Source: Roseicyclus amphidinii (GTDB taxonomy: Bacteria; Pseudomonadota; Alphaproteobacteria; Rhodobacterales; Rhodobacteraceae). From it: a stretch of 64,000 bases of DNA. The notes under the pieces were generated by a model. The model was not told where the DNA came from. It saw only the letters and a program-made list of their open reading frames with translations, and did no database searches. Where the stretch lies: positions 62,001 through 126,000 of the forward strand of contig NZ_JASJOE010000001.1 of NCBI RefSeq assembly GCF_030163755.1, read 5' to 3'. A program made the translations under genes and the position numbers. Positions within the stretch are counted from its first letter, which is position 1; every line of letters starts with the position of its first letter. Below are positions 19,228 through 35,670 of the stretch, one piece after another.

Positions 19228-19872
19228 TTACTCCGCTGCGACCGGCCGGGCGGCCGGGACGGTTTCGATGACGGGCACGGAAACGGCGGTTTCCGCCGCC
19301 TCGGCCAGGATCGCGGCGACCTTGCGCGCATCGGGGATGCAGCGCAGCGCGGGCTGGGTCTGCTTCATCTTCCACGGGCGCACATGCGGCCAGGTCAGGA
19401 TGTAGGACAGGCGCACGCCGTCATCTTCCAGCAGCTCCAGCGCGATGGTGCCGGTGCCGTTCTTGCGGATGCCCAGTTCGGCATTCGCCACTTTGCGAAA
19501 GGGAATGTTCAGCGTCATCGTCAGCGCCGCGCCGATGCGCAGCGCGACGCGCTTGTTGGTGATGGTGTAGACCGTCGCCTTGGCCTGCATCAGCGCGACC
19601 AGAAGCAGGATGGCGCAGACGATGCCGCCCAGCACGAGGAAGAAGGACGCGGCCGTCGCGCTTTCCACCCATGTCTCGGTCGCGGCACCGGCGATGGTGC
19701 GCCACGCGAAGAGGAACGTGAAATACCCGGCCACCCACCAGAAGCTGAGCGCCTCCTTGGCGAGTTGCCACCAGGCGGGCTGACCCTGCCACAGGATTTC
19801 CTCGCCCGTGGGCAGCTCCTCGGGCAGGCCGCGCACCGGTTCGGTGGCGAAATCGTCGTGATCATGTGGCAT
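19228..19872 (-). CDS. puhB: Reaction-centre assembly protein PuhB
   Basis: 214 residues. N-terminal LPTGEEILWQGQPAWW opens the family core; two membrane segments follow (about 45-65 and 80-105), then a cytoplasmic PH-like (bPH2) domain with YTITNKRVALRIG. PuhB dimerises and promotes assembly of the reaction centre and its association with LH1. A strong hairpin separates it from puhA. Confidence 0.92.
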   Translation of the reverse strand: MPHDHDDFATEPVRGLPEELPTGEEILWQGQPAWWQLAKEALSFWWVAGYFTFLFAWRTIAGAATETWVESATAASFFLVLGGIVCAILLLVALMQAKATVYTITNKRVALRIGAALTMTLNIPFRKVANAELGIRKNGTGTIALELLEDDGVRLSYILTWPHVRPWKMKQTQPALRCIPDARKVAAILAEAAETAVSVPVIETVPAARPVAAE

Positions 19873-19902
19873 CGGTCGTTTCTCCTTGCCTTGGGTCGTG
19901 GA

Positions 19903-19929
19903 CCCGGCGCGTGTCTGAGGCGCGCCGGG
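19903..19929 (-). promoter_or_regulatory. Intercistronic hairpin puhA-puhB
   Basis: A 9-bp perfect stem CCCGGCGCG / CGCGCCGGG with a 9-nt loop between puhA and puhB and no T tract. It may protect the 3' end of a puhA segment or partly stop transcription, which would give more PuhA than assembly factors. Confidence 0.55.
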
Positions 19930-19941
19930 CTTAGGCGCGTG

Positions 19942-20727
19942 TCAGAGCAGCGGGTCGATCCGATCCTGCGAGGCATAGAGGATGCCGCCGCCGTAATAGG
20001 CCGAGATCTTTTCCTCCTCGAGCAGCGTGATCTGCGTCGACGACTTGGTCAGCGGCACATTTGCGAAGTGCTTGCCGTAGATGGCGTTGATCTTCACCTT
20101 GCCGCCCCAGATCCGGCAGAAGTGGATCGGCACGAGGCGCGAGCCGCCGCCATGATCCGCATCAAGCTCGATCTCGAGGTAACGGACCAGCTGCTCGGGG
20201 GCATCAACCCACATGTCGCTGACCGTGCCGACCACCGCGCCGTCACCGGCATGAACCGGCATGCCGCGCGGGTCGCGCCCGGCGGAAACGCGGAACGTCT
20301 CGGTCTTGCCCATGGGCACGATCTTGGCGTGGCCGTGGCCGTCCAGTTCCGGCACGTCGCGGCGCGGAACCCATGCGCCCGGGCCGATCCCGTCGACCAT
20401 GCCGTCGCCGGTGGGGTCATAGGGGTAGCCGTTGCCGGCCGCGAAGGCGACCTTTTCCATCGCGAGATCGGTGCGGCGGTGCGCCTCCTCGTTCTCGGGC
20501 GAGGGCACGGTCACTTCGCCGCGGCCATGCATCAGCTTGAAGGTCTTGGCGTTGGGAACCGGAAAGGGGCCCTGGTTCGGGGCGGCGGTGCCGTCCTCGT
20601 TTTCCAGCGGATAGCCTTCGCGCATGTTCTCGGTCTGCAGGTAGTAGATCAGCAGGGCGAAGAAGATCCAGAACAGCCAGATGCTCAGGCTGGCGAGGTC
20701 GAAATTGCCGAAGAACGCGTTTGTCAT
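19942..20727 (-). CDS. puhA: Reaction-centre subunit H
   Basis: 261 residues. Caps the cytoplasmic side of the reaction centre and guides protons to QB. One N-terminal transmembrane helix (about 12-32, ASLSIWLFWIFFALLIYYLQ) is followed by the cytoplasmic PRC-barrel domain with GYPLENEDG, DPRGMPVHAGDGAVVGTVSDMWVDAPEQ and the C-terminal VKINAIYGKHFANVP. Typical length. It lies 28 bases after lhaA, whose coding region may contain the puhA promoter as in Rhodobacter. Confidence 0.97.
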   Translation of the reverse strand: MTNAFFGNFDLASLSIWLFWIFFALLIYYLQTENMREGYPLENEDGTAAPNQGPFPVPNAKTFKLMHGRGEVTVPSPENEEAHRRTDLAMEKVAFAAGNGYPYDPTGDGMVDGIGPGAWVPRRDVPELDGHGHAKIVPMGKTETFRVSAGRDPRGMPVHAGDGAVVGTVSDMWVDAPEQLVRYLEIELDADHGGGSRLVPIHFCRIWGGKVKINAIYGKHFANVPLTKSSTQITLLEEEKISAYYGGGILYASQDRIDPLL

Positions 20728-20755
20728 GATGTGGTCCTTTCAGGGTTCGGCGGTT

Positions 20756-22189
20756 TCAGGTGGGCAGGTCGGCGAGCCCGAACTTTCCGGCCCCCCCTTC
20801 CCTGTTGGTCGTTGCAGTGCGGACAAGCGGCCCGAGGGCCACCAGTGTTACGAAAAGCAGCAGGATCTCGAGGTGGTAGACCACCGAGTAGCCGGTCGCC
20901 GGATCGTTGAGCGCGACGCCCAGGTGCCCCTGCGTCGCGGCGGAATTGATGACATCGCGCAGCCCCCCGCCGATCAGCGTGGCCAGCCCCGCGGCGGTCG
21001 CCTGCGCAGCACCCCACGCGCCCAGCGCAAGGCCCCGGCCCGCCTTGCCCGCGGGCATGGTCATCGCCGCGGTCAGCGTGGCGACCGAGAAGAGGCCGCC
21101 GCCGAAGCCGATCAGCATCGCGCCCGCGAAGAACAGCGGCGTCGAGTCCCACGGATGCGCAAAGATCACGGCGGAGAAGGCGGCAAGCCCCGCAAGGATG
21201 CCGCGCCCGCCCATGCGGAACGGGTTGATCCCGCCCGCCAGCCATTTCGCGGCAAGGCCGAAGGCCACCAGCGCACCCACGGCCCAACTGGCAGTCAGAA
21301 GCGTGGTTGCCGACACGGAAAGCCCGAGGATCTCGCCGCCATAAGGCTCGAGCAGCACGTCCTGCATGTTGAAGGCCATGGTGCCGAGGAACACGACGAC
21401 CAGAAGCCGCCCGGCCACGCCGCCGCTCAGGTAATCGGCCCATGCGTCGCGGAAACTGGGTGTTTCCTCGGCCTCGCGCGCGGCCTTGGTCATCGGACGC
21501 ACGGTTTCCTGTTTCCACAGGGCGATGACGTTCAGGACGACGGTCACCACGGCGGTGCCCTGGATCACCTGGATCAGCTCGATCGCGGTGAACTCCCGCA
21601 GGAGCCAGCCGATCACCAGCGCCGAGCCGCCCATGCCGATCAGGAACATGACATAGAGCAGCGCCACGACCCGCGGCCGCGTCTCGTCCGTCGCGCGGTC
21701 GGCGGCCAGCGCCAGCCCCGCGGTCTGGGTCATGTGCATCCCCAGGCCGGTCATCAGGAAGGCGATGCCGGCCAGCAGCTCACCCGCATAGGGGATGTCG
21801 TAACGCACCTGCGTGACATCGCCGCCCAGCACCAGCAGGGCCGCGGGCATGATGGCAAGGCCGCCGAACTGCCAGAGAGTGCCGAACCACAGGTAAGGAA
21901 TGCGCTTCCAGCCGATTGCGGATTTGTAGGTGTCCGACTTGAAGCCCAGCAGCGCGCGGAAGGGCGCGATCAGCACGGGCAACGCCACCATCGAGGCGAC
22001 GAGAAAGGCCGGAACCTGAAGCTCCACGATCATCACGCGGTTGAGCGTGCCGAGCAGCATGACCATCGCCATGCCGACCGAGATCTGGAACAGCGACAGG
22101 CGCAGCAACTGGCCAAGCGGCAACTCGTCCGACGCCGCATCGGCGAAGGGCAGGTAGGCGACCGAGATGCGCTTCAGCAGGGTCTTCAT
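20756..22189 (-). CDS. lhaA: LH1 assembly protein LhaA (PucC family)
   Basis: 477 residues, 12 predicted membrane segments, MFS-like. Needed for LH1 assembly, probably by delivering bacteriochlorophyll to the antenna subunits. Family blocks include LRLSLFQISVGMAMVMLLGTLNRVMIVEL and GFKSDTYKSAIGWKRIPY, and the late MPAGKAGRGLALGAWGAAQA. The start at 22189 overlaps the bchM stop as ATGA, giving MKTLLKRISVAYLP; a longer frame adds six residues inside bchM. Confidence 0.93.
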   Translation of the reverse strand: MKTLLKRISVAYLPFADAASDELPLGQLLRLSLFQISVGMAMVMLLGTLNRVMIVELQVPAFLVASMVALPVLIAPFRALLGFKSDTYKSAIGWKRIPYLWFGTLWQFGGLAIMPAALLVLGGDVTQVRYDIPYAGELLAGIAFLMTGLGMHMTQTAGLALAADRATDETRPRVVALLYVMFLIGMGGSALVIGWLLREFTAIELIQVIQGTAVVTVVLNVIALWKQETVRPMTKAAREAEETPSFRDAWADYLSGGVAGRLLVVVFLGTMAFNMQDVLLEPYGGEILGLSVSATTLLTASWAVGALVAFGLAAKWLAGGINPFRMGGRGILAGLAAFSAVIFAHPWDSTPLFFAGAMLIGFGGGLFSVATLTAAMTMPAGKAGRGLALGAWGAAQATAAGLATLIGGGLRDVINSAATQGHLGVALNDPATGYSVVYHLEILLLFVTLVALGPLVRTATTNREGGAGKFGLADLPT

Positions 22190-22878
22190 GCCCGGTACTC
22201 CAGGCATGTCGAGATGTAGAAGCCGCGGCTCACGCGCTCGACCTCGGTGATCGACCCTGTTGCGCCGTGCAGAGCCGTTTCACGGGCCAGCCGCTTGGGC
22301 GCATGGGGGATCATCGTGGGCGACCGGTCGGAGCGCGGGAAGAGCTTTCCAAGCGTCCAGAAGGCCATCAGGAAGGCCGTGCGCGGCGCGACGGTGAAGA
22401 CGACGCTCTCGCGGACACGGGGGCAGAGATGCGCCAGCGCCCGGCCAAGGTCGGGGGCCTCGTAATAGATCATCGAGTCCATCGCCATGACATGATCGAA
22501 GGACCCCAGGTCCGACGACAACATGTCGCCCGAGGTGAAGGTCACCTTGGCCGCCAACTCTTCCGGCAGGCGTTTCGCCGCGATTTCGACCAGCGAGGGC
22601 GAGATGTCGATCGCCACCACCTCGGCGCCGCGGCGCGCGAGTTCCTCGGTCATCGCACCCGTCCCGCAACCGGCATCCAGCACGCGCTTGCCGGTCAGGT
22701 CCGGTGCGAGGCGGGACAGCATGATCGCCCTCATCCTGTCCCGCCCCTCGCGCACGGTCTGGCGAATGCCGGACACGGGCGCATCCGATGTCAACCGCTC
22801 CCACGTTTTCGTGGCGGTGCGGTCGAAATAGGCTTCGACGCGGTCGCGCGTGGCGCCGTATGTCGGCGTTGCCACCAT
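22186..22878 (-). CDS. bchM: Mg-protoporphyrin O-methyltransferase BchM
   Basis: 230 residues. SAM-dependent methylation of Mg-protoporphyrin IX on the 13-propionate, just before AcsF. The SAM-binding motif VLDAGCGTGAMTEELARRGAEVVAIDIS lies around residues 65-92, with family-specific HVMAMDSMIYYEAPD and FTVAPRTAFL. One base separates it from bchL. Confidence 0.96.
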   Translation of the reverse strand: MVATPTYGATRDRVEAYFDRTATKTWERLTSDAPVSGIRQTVREGRDRMRAIMLSRLAPDLTGKRVLDAGCGTGAMTEELARRGAEVVAIDISPSLVEIAAKRLPEELAAKVTFTSGDMLSSDLGSFDHVMAMDSMIYYEAPDLGRALAHLCPRVRESVVFTVAPRTAFLMAFWTLGKLFPRSDRSPTMIPHAPKRLARETALHGATGSITEVERVSRGFYISTCLEYRA

Positions 22879-22879
22879 C

Positions 22880-30809
<7,930 letters not shown>

Positions 30810-30815
<6 letters not shown>

Positions 30816-30827
30816 TTAAAACTTACA
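30810..30827. promoter_or_regulatory. PpsR/CrtJ palindrome at bchF
   Basis: TGTCAATTAAAACTTACA fits TGT-N12-ACA and covers the -35 box of the bchF promoter, 56 bases before the bchF start. A second palindrome lies 126 bases away near ppaA. Confidence 0.88.
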
Positions 30828-30953
30828 CATTGCGCGTCTAGTTTCAAATGCGGAGAGGGCCTGCAAAGGGCCATCGCCCACCCGGCCTTTACCAAGAAAA
30901 AAAGGCGGGTTACGGGGGGTGAGCGTGGGGCGCACCCCTTGAAAGTGAAAGGA

Positions 30954-30971
30954 TGTCAATTTACTTTGACA
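30954..30971. promoter_or_regulatory. PpsR/CrtJ palindrome at ppaA
   Basis: TGTCAATTTACTTTGACA fits TGT-N12-ACA and is 99 bases before ppaA. Its right half contains TTGACA on the + strand, a possible -35 box for ppaA-ppsR, which would give PpsR control over its own operon. Confidence 0.85.
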
Positions 30972-31070
30972 GATGGACATGGATCAGCGACACTGAAGGC
31001 GAACATTTGCTGACCGACCGACGCGAGACGACAAATAGACGTTAGGCGGCGGCGCAAGTGGTGAATTCTC

Positions 31071-31886
31071 ATGAAGGACGACTCTCACATGCGGCCAGTG
31101 ACCGTTTCGGTCATGGAGCCCGAGGAGGTCACGCGCCTTGCCCGGCGCGCGATCGCCGTCCTTGCCGCGCATGGGCCAGGACGCAGCGACGGCATGGCGC
31201 GTCGCCTGATCCAGATGAGCGACGCCTTCATCTCGAGTGACGAGACCCAGCGCCACGAGGTGCTTTTGCGGCTGCGGCAGGACGGGGTGTCGAACGAGGA
31301 CCTCGTCGATCACCTTGTGCCCGCGGTAGCGCGCCTGATGGGGGAACGCTGGTTCGCAGATGAAATCAGCTTTGCCCATGTGACCATCGGGGCCGCGCGC
31401 CTGCAGGAAACGGTGCGCGCCCTCGGACGCCGCAACGAAGCCGATGCGGAGCGGGCGGTTCTCCTGGTCGTGCCGCGGGCCGAGCATCACACGCTCGGCA
31501 CCTTCGTGCTGGCCGATCAGCTGCGCCGGCGGGGGGTCGCGGTGGATATCGCGGTCGACCGTCACCCGCGCCAACTGGCCGAGCTGATGCGCAAACGCCG
31601 CTACCACATGGTCGGCATCACCGCCTCGGGGCGCAGAACGCTTGCATCGGTAAAGGAATTGGTGGACATAATTCGCTCTACCGTCACACGCGTGACACCT
31701 GTCATCATCGGTGGCCCTGTCCTCGACAAGGATCTGGACGTGCTGGCACTGACCGGGGCGGATCACATCGCGCGGGATGCCGCCTCGGCGTTGATGAAGT
31801 GCGGGCTCGAGCAAACAGGGAAAAGGACCCTGTCCATGACGAATTCAAACCGCACCGGAAACGGGGTGACCGGTGGTGAGGGTTAA
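31071..31886 (+). CDS. ppaA: PpaA/AerR antirepressor, cobalamin-binding
   Basis: 271 residues. In Rhodobacter, PpaA (AerR) binds vitamin B12 and counters PpsR (CrtJ). The B12-binding domain is visible in the second half: E138-x-H140-x-x-G143 in the place of the usual D-x-H-x-x-G, a SGRRTL segment (186-191) and GGPV (214-217). The N-terminal part is a helical linker domain. An in-frame ATG at 31089 with AAGGA nine bases upstream is an alternative start that would shorten it by six residues. Six bases before ppsR. Confidence 0.92.
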   Translation: MKDDSHMRPVTVSVMEPEEVTRLARRAIAVLAAHGPGRSDGMARRLIQMSDAFISSDETQRHEVLLRLRQDGVSNEDLVDHLVPAVARLMGERWFADEISFAHVTIGAARLQETVRALGRRNEADAERAVLLVVPRAEHHTLGTFVLADQLRRRGVAVDIAVDRHPRQLAELMRKRRYHMVGITASGRRTLASVKELVDIIRSTVTRVTPVIIGGPVLDKDLDVLALTGADHIARDAASALMKCGLEQTGKRTLSMTNSNRTGNGVTGGEG

Positions 31887-31892
31887 GGTTTC

Positions 31893-33350
31893 ATGAACAC
31901 GCGCGGATCGGAATTCCTCGACCAGCCTCAGGCGCCGCCCATCGGCCCGGAGCAGTTCAACGAGATCGTGACGACGGCGGCGGACCTCGCCATCGTGCTC
32001 GACACGCAGGGCACGGTGAAATCCGTCATCACCAACCCGCTGAACCCGACGCTCGGGCGGCTCGACCATTGGAAAGACCGCGACATCCGCGAGTTCATGG
32101 CCGAGGACAGCCTGTCGAAGCTGGAAAGCCAGCTCGAGGCGTACCGCGAGGGTCAGAAAAAGGCCGTCGACGCGATCGAGGTCAACCATTTCGACAATGC
32201 GAATTGGGAATTCCCGATCCGCTACACGATCCACAAGACGAACAACCCCGACATCATCCTGATGCTGGGCCGTGACCTGCGCCCCATCGCCGAGCTGCAG
32301 CACCGGCTGGTCAAGGCGCAGCTCGCGCTGGAAAAGGATTACGAGACCCACCGCGATTACGAAACGCGCTACCGGGTCATCATGGAGGCCGCGCGCGACG
32401 CGCTGGTGCTGGTCGATGTCGCCTCGGGGCGCATCCTCGACCTGAATTCCTCGGCGGCCCAGATCCTCGGGGCCGAGGCCGACAGCCTGACCGGCAGCGC
32501 CTTCACCCAGGAATTCGAGGGACGCCGCCGCGGCGAGTTCATCGAGGGGCTGGTACTGTCGGCCGGTGACGAGGCCGGGGGGCCGGTGCAAGTCACCACG
32601 CGCCGCGGCAAGGCCGATGTGGCGATCCACCCGACCGTGTTCCGCGCCGCGGGCGAGAAATCGCTCCTGTGCCGGATCGAGACCGCCAAAAGCGTCGAGA
32701 CGGTCGCGGCGGAACTGTCGACCACCTTGGCGCAGCTCTACCGCGAGGGGCCGGATGCCATCGTCGTCACCGACGGTCATGGCGCCATCCGATCTGCCAA
32801 TGACGCCTTTCTCGGGCTGACCGATGCCGGGTCGCTGGCCGATGTGAAGGGCAAGTCGCTGGGCGAATACCTCGCCCGTGGCAGTGTCGACCTCAAGGTT
32901 CTGACCGACAACGCCGCGCGCTCGGGCAAGATGCGCATGTATGCCACCCGGCTCGAGGGGGCTTATGGCTCGCAACTTTCGGTGGAGCTGTCGGCGACGC
33001 ATCTGAACGCGGGGGGCGCGTCGGGCTTTGCCTTCGTGATCCGCGACACCTCTCGGATGGAGGTGGTGCGCGAGCCCGCCGCCACCATGGCCAGCATGTC
33101 CGGTGGTTCGCCCGTGTCGGACGATGCGATGCGCAACGTGATGGACCTCGTCGGCTCCGCGCCGCTCAAGGATATCGTCGCGGCGACCACCGACGTGGTC
33201 GAGAAGATGTGCATCGAGACCGCGGTCGAACTGACCGACAACAACCGTGTCGCCGCCGCCGAGATGCTCGGCCTGTCGCGGCAGTCGCTCTACGTGAAGC
33301 TTCGGAAATACGGGCTTCTGAACAAGAACGACCGGAACGCGTCGAACTGA
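31893..33350 (+). CDS. ppsR: Photosynthesis repressor PpsR/CrtJ
   Basis: 485 residues. Oxygen- and redox-sensing repressor of bch, crt and puc genes that binds TGT-N12-ACA. An N-terminal segment is followed by PAS domains (around 20-130, 155-265, 280-385) separated by a coiled-coil-like helix, then a Fis-type helix-turn-helix at the C-terminus (NNRVAAAEMLGLSRQSLYVKLRKYGLL, about 450-476). It has exactly two cysteines, C260 and C440, the second just before the HTH, in line with the pair involved in redox control in Rhodobacter. Confidence 0.95.
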   Translation: MNTRGSEFLDQPQAPPIGPEQFNEIVTTAADLAIVLDTQGTVKSVITNPLNPTLGRLDHWKDRDIREFMAEDSLSKLESQLEAYREGQKKAVDAIEVNHFDNANWEFPIRYTIHKTNNPDIILMLGRDLRPIAELQHRLVKAQLALEKDYETHRDYETRYRVIMEAARDALVLVDVASGRILDLNSSAAQILGAEADSLTGSAFTQEFEGRRRGEFIEGLVLSAGDEAGGPVQVTTRRGKADVAIHPTVFRAAGEKSLLCRIETAKSVETVAAELSTTLAQLYREGPDAIVVTDGHGAIRSANDAFLGLTDAGSLADVKGKSLGEYLARGSVDLKVLTDNAARSGKMRMYATRLEGAYGSQLSVELSATHLNAGGASGFAFVIRDTSRMEVVREPAATMASMSGGSPVSDDAMRNVMDLVGSAPLKDIVAATTDVVEKMCIETAVELTDNNRVAAAEMLGLSRQSLYVKLRKYGLLNKNDRNASN

Positions 33351-33372
33351 TCCCCGAACCATGGCCAAAGGC

Positions 33373-33393
33373 ACCCGCCCCGGCGGGTCTTTC
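33373..33393 (+). terminator. Weak terminator after ppsR
   Basis: ACCCGCC (33373-33379) pairs with GGCGGGT (33382-33388) around a very short CC loop, followed by CTTTC. It separates ppsR from the bchG promoter. Confidence 0.55.
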
Positions 33394-33434
33394 GCCGTGC
33401 GTCAGCGCGCCTTTACACTTGCCGACTCGTGATG

Positions 33435-33452
33435 TGTCAGTCTATGTTTACA
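33435..33452. promoter_or_regulatory. PpsR/CrtJ palindrome at bchG
   Basis: TGTCAGTCTATGTTTACA fits TGT-N12-ACA and ends only three bases before the bchG ATG. A degenerate copy with CGT instead of TGT lies at 33400-33417, spaced 17 bases, possibly a cooperative second site. Confidence 0.8.
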
Positions 33453-33455
33453 CTC

Positions 33456-34379
33456 ATGAGTGTAACGACCGACCTCACACCGCCGACATCGCCACGCAGC
33501 TTTCCCGAACCGAAGGCCGTCCTGACGCTGCTGAAACCGATCACCTGGTTCCCGCCGATGTGGGCCTATCTGTGCGGTGCCGTGTCCGCGGGCGTCTCGC
33601 CTGCCGGGCATTGGGTTGCCGTGATCCTCGGCGTGATCCTGGCCGGGCCCATCGTCTGCGGGATGAGCCAGGCGGCGAATGACTGGTGCGACCGGCACGT
33701 CGACGCGATCAACGAGCCGCATCGCCCGATCCCCTCGGGGCGCATTCCGGGGCGCTGGGGGCTGTGGATCGCCATCGCCATGTCCGCCTTCGCCGCGGTT
33801 GTCGGCCTCGCCCTCGGCCCGTGGGGGTTCGGCGCGACGCTGGTCGCCATCGCCGCCGCCTGGGCCTATTCGGTCGAGCCAGTCCGCCTGAAACGGTCGG
33901 GCTGGTGGGGGCCGGGGCTTGTCGGTCTCAGCTATGAAACCCTGCCGTGGTTCACCGGTGCCGCCGTCCTGTCGATGGGCGCGCCCAGCTGGCCGGTGAT
34001 CATCGTGGCCGTCCTTTATGGCCTCGGCGCGCATGGCATCATGACACTCAACGATTTCAAGGCGCTGGAAGGCGACCGGCAGATGGGGGTGAACTCGCTT
34101 CCCGTCACGCTCGGCCCCGAACGCGCGGCGAAACTGGCCTGCGTGGTCATGGCCGTTCCGCAGGTCATCGTCTTTGTCCTGCTCTTCTTCGTCTGGGACC
34201 GCCCGGTTCATGGCCTTGCCATCGCCGTCTCGCTCATCGCGCAGCTTTACGCGATGCAGGTGCTGCTGCGTGACCCGAAAGGCAAGGCGCCTTGGTACAA
34301 CGGCGTCGGCGTCGCGCTTTACGTCTCGGGCATGATGGTCACCGCCTTTGCCGTCCGCACGCTGGAGGCTTGGCCGTGA
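33456..34379 (+). CDS. bchG: Bacteriochlorophyll synthase BchG
   Basis: 307 residues. UbiA-type membrane prenyltransferase that esterifies bacteriochlorophyllide a with geranylgeranyl diphosphate. About nine hydrophobic segments; the first Asp-rich motif is SQAANDWCDRHVDAINEPHRPIPSG and the second NDFKALEGDRQMG. ATG 33456 gives MSVTTDLTPP..., like other BchG N-termini. There is no room for a Shine-Dalgarno between the PpsR site and this ATG. Heads bchG-bch2-bchP-idi. Confidence 0.95.
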   Translation: MSVTTDLTPPTSPRSFPEPKAVLTLLKPITWFPPMWAYLCGAVSAGVSPAGHWVAVILGVILAGPIVCGMSQAANDWCDRHVDAINEPHRPIPSGRIPGRWGLWIAIAMSAFAAVVGLALGPWGFGATLVAIAAAWAYSVEPVRLKRSGWWGPGLVGLSYETLPWFTGAAVLSMGAPSWPVIIVAVLYGLGAHGIMTLNDFKALEGDRQMGVNSLPVTLGPERAAKLACVVMAVPQVIVFVLLFFVWDRPVHGLAIAVSLIAQLYAMQVLLRDPKGKAPWYNGVGVALYVSGMMVTAFAVRTLEAWP

Positions 34380-35668
34380 CGCTCTCCTGGCTGCAGATCA
34401 TCCGGCTTGGCCTCGTGCAGATGTCGCTCGGGGCCATCGTCGTGTTGACGACCTCGACGCTCAACCGCCTGATGGTGGTGGAGCTTGCCTTGCCCGCCGT
34501 TCTGCCGGGCCTCCTGGTCGCGCTGCATTACGGCATCCAGATCACGCGGCCGCAATGGGGCTACAAATCCGACACCGGCGGCAAGCGCACGCGCTGGATC
34601 ATCGGTGGCATGGGTATCCTCGCGCTCGGCGGGCTGTCGGCGGCCTATGGCGTCGTCCTGATGGAGACGCAGGCGACGCTCGGCCTGATCGTCTCGATCC
34701 TTGCCTATGCGGCGATCGGGGTCGGCGTCGGTGCCTCGGGCACCTCGCTTCTGGCGCTGCTGGCCACCGCAACCGCCCCCCGTCGCCGCCCTGCCGCCGC
34801 GACGATCACATGGCTGATGATGATCTTCGGCATCGCCATGACCGCTGGCGTCTCGGGCCAGTTCCTCGACCCCTATACGCCCCTGCGCCTGATGGAGGTT
34901 GTCGGCGTCGTGACCCTTGGCGCCTTCGCGCTGACCGCGCTTGCCGTTCGGGGCATCGAGGCGCGCGTGATTTCCCGCCCGCAGGAACCCGCCGCCCCCT
35001 TCCTCGACGGTCTGCGCGAGGTCTGGGCCGAGCCCAAGGCGCGGATGTTCACCCTTTTCGTCTTCCTCAGCATGACCGCCTATTTCATGCAGGAACTGAT
35101 CCTCGAGCCCTATTCCGGCCTCGTCTTCGGCTTCACGCCGGGCCAGTCCACCACGCTCTCGGGCGCGCAGAACGGCGGCGTCTTCCTCGGCATGGTCGTG
35201 GTCGGCGTCGCGGGCACCGCGCTACGGCTTCTCAGCCTCAAGGCGTGGGTTGTGGTCGGCTGCATCGGCTCGGCCGCGGCGCTTCTGGGTATCACCGCGC
35301 TTGGTCAGATGGGGCCGGGCGCGCCGCTTTTGCCTGCGGTCGTGGCGATGGGGTTCTTCAACGGCATGTTCGCCGTGGCCGCCATCGGTTCGATGATGGC
35401 GCTGGCCGGCGAAGGCCGCGACGCGCGCGAGGGCACGCGGATGGGCCTTTGGGGCGCGGCACAAGCCATCGCCGCGGGCTTTGGCGGGCTGGCGGGCGCG
35501 GCCCTTGCCGATCTCGCCCGCACCGTGATGCCCGATGCCACAGCCTTCGGCGCGGTCTTCAGTTTCGAGGCCCTTCTCTATCTCGCCTCCGCCGTCATGG
35601 CGCTGCGGGTGATGGAGGGCAAGGTTTCCATGGCGCCGCAGACCGGCGCAGCCGTTCCGGGAGAATGA
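34376..35668 (+). CDS. PucC-family MFS protein of the bchG-bchP operon (Bch2/Orf428)
   Basis: 430 residues and about 12 membrane segments, of the same family as LhaA. Shared motifs: LGLVQMSLGAIVVLTTSTLNRLMVVEL, QWGYKSDTGGKRTRWIIGG and REGTRMGLWGAAQAIAAG. The gene between bchG and bchP is conserved in Rhodobacter (called orf428, bch2 or pucC-like). It probably moves bacteriochlorophyll or its precursors between enzymes and antenna, which is inference. GTG 34376 overlaps the bchG stop and has GGAGG seven bases upstream. Confidence 0.9.
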   Translation: MTLSWLQIIRLGLVQMSLGAIVVLTTSTLNRLMVVELALPAVLPGLLVALHYGIQITRPQWGYKSDTGGKRTRWIIGGMGILALGGLSAAYGVVLMETQATLGLIVSILAYAAIGVGVGASGTSLLALLATATAPRRRPAAATITWLMMIFGIAMTAGVSGQFLDPYTPLRLMEVVGVVTLGAFALTALAVRGIEARVISRPQEPAAPFLDGLREVWAEPKARMFTLFVFLSMTAYFMQELILEPYSGLVFGFTPGQSTTLSGAQNGGVFLGMVVVGVAGTALRLLSLKAWVVVGCIGSAAALLGITALGQMGPGAPLLPAVVAMGFFNGMFAVAAIGSMMALAGEGRDAREGTRMGLWGAAQAIAAGFGGLAGAALADLARTVMPDATAFGAVFSFEALLYLASAVMALRVMEGKVSMAPQTGAAVPGE

Positions 35669-35670
35669 CC

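Noticed and set aside
33400-33417. CGT-N12-ACA as a second PpsR site at bchG
   Set aside because: One half-site base deviates (CGT instead of TGT); mentioned in the bchG site entry but not counted as an independent site.
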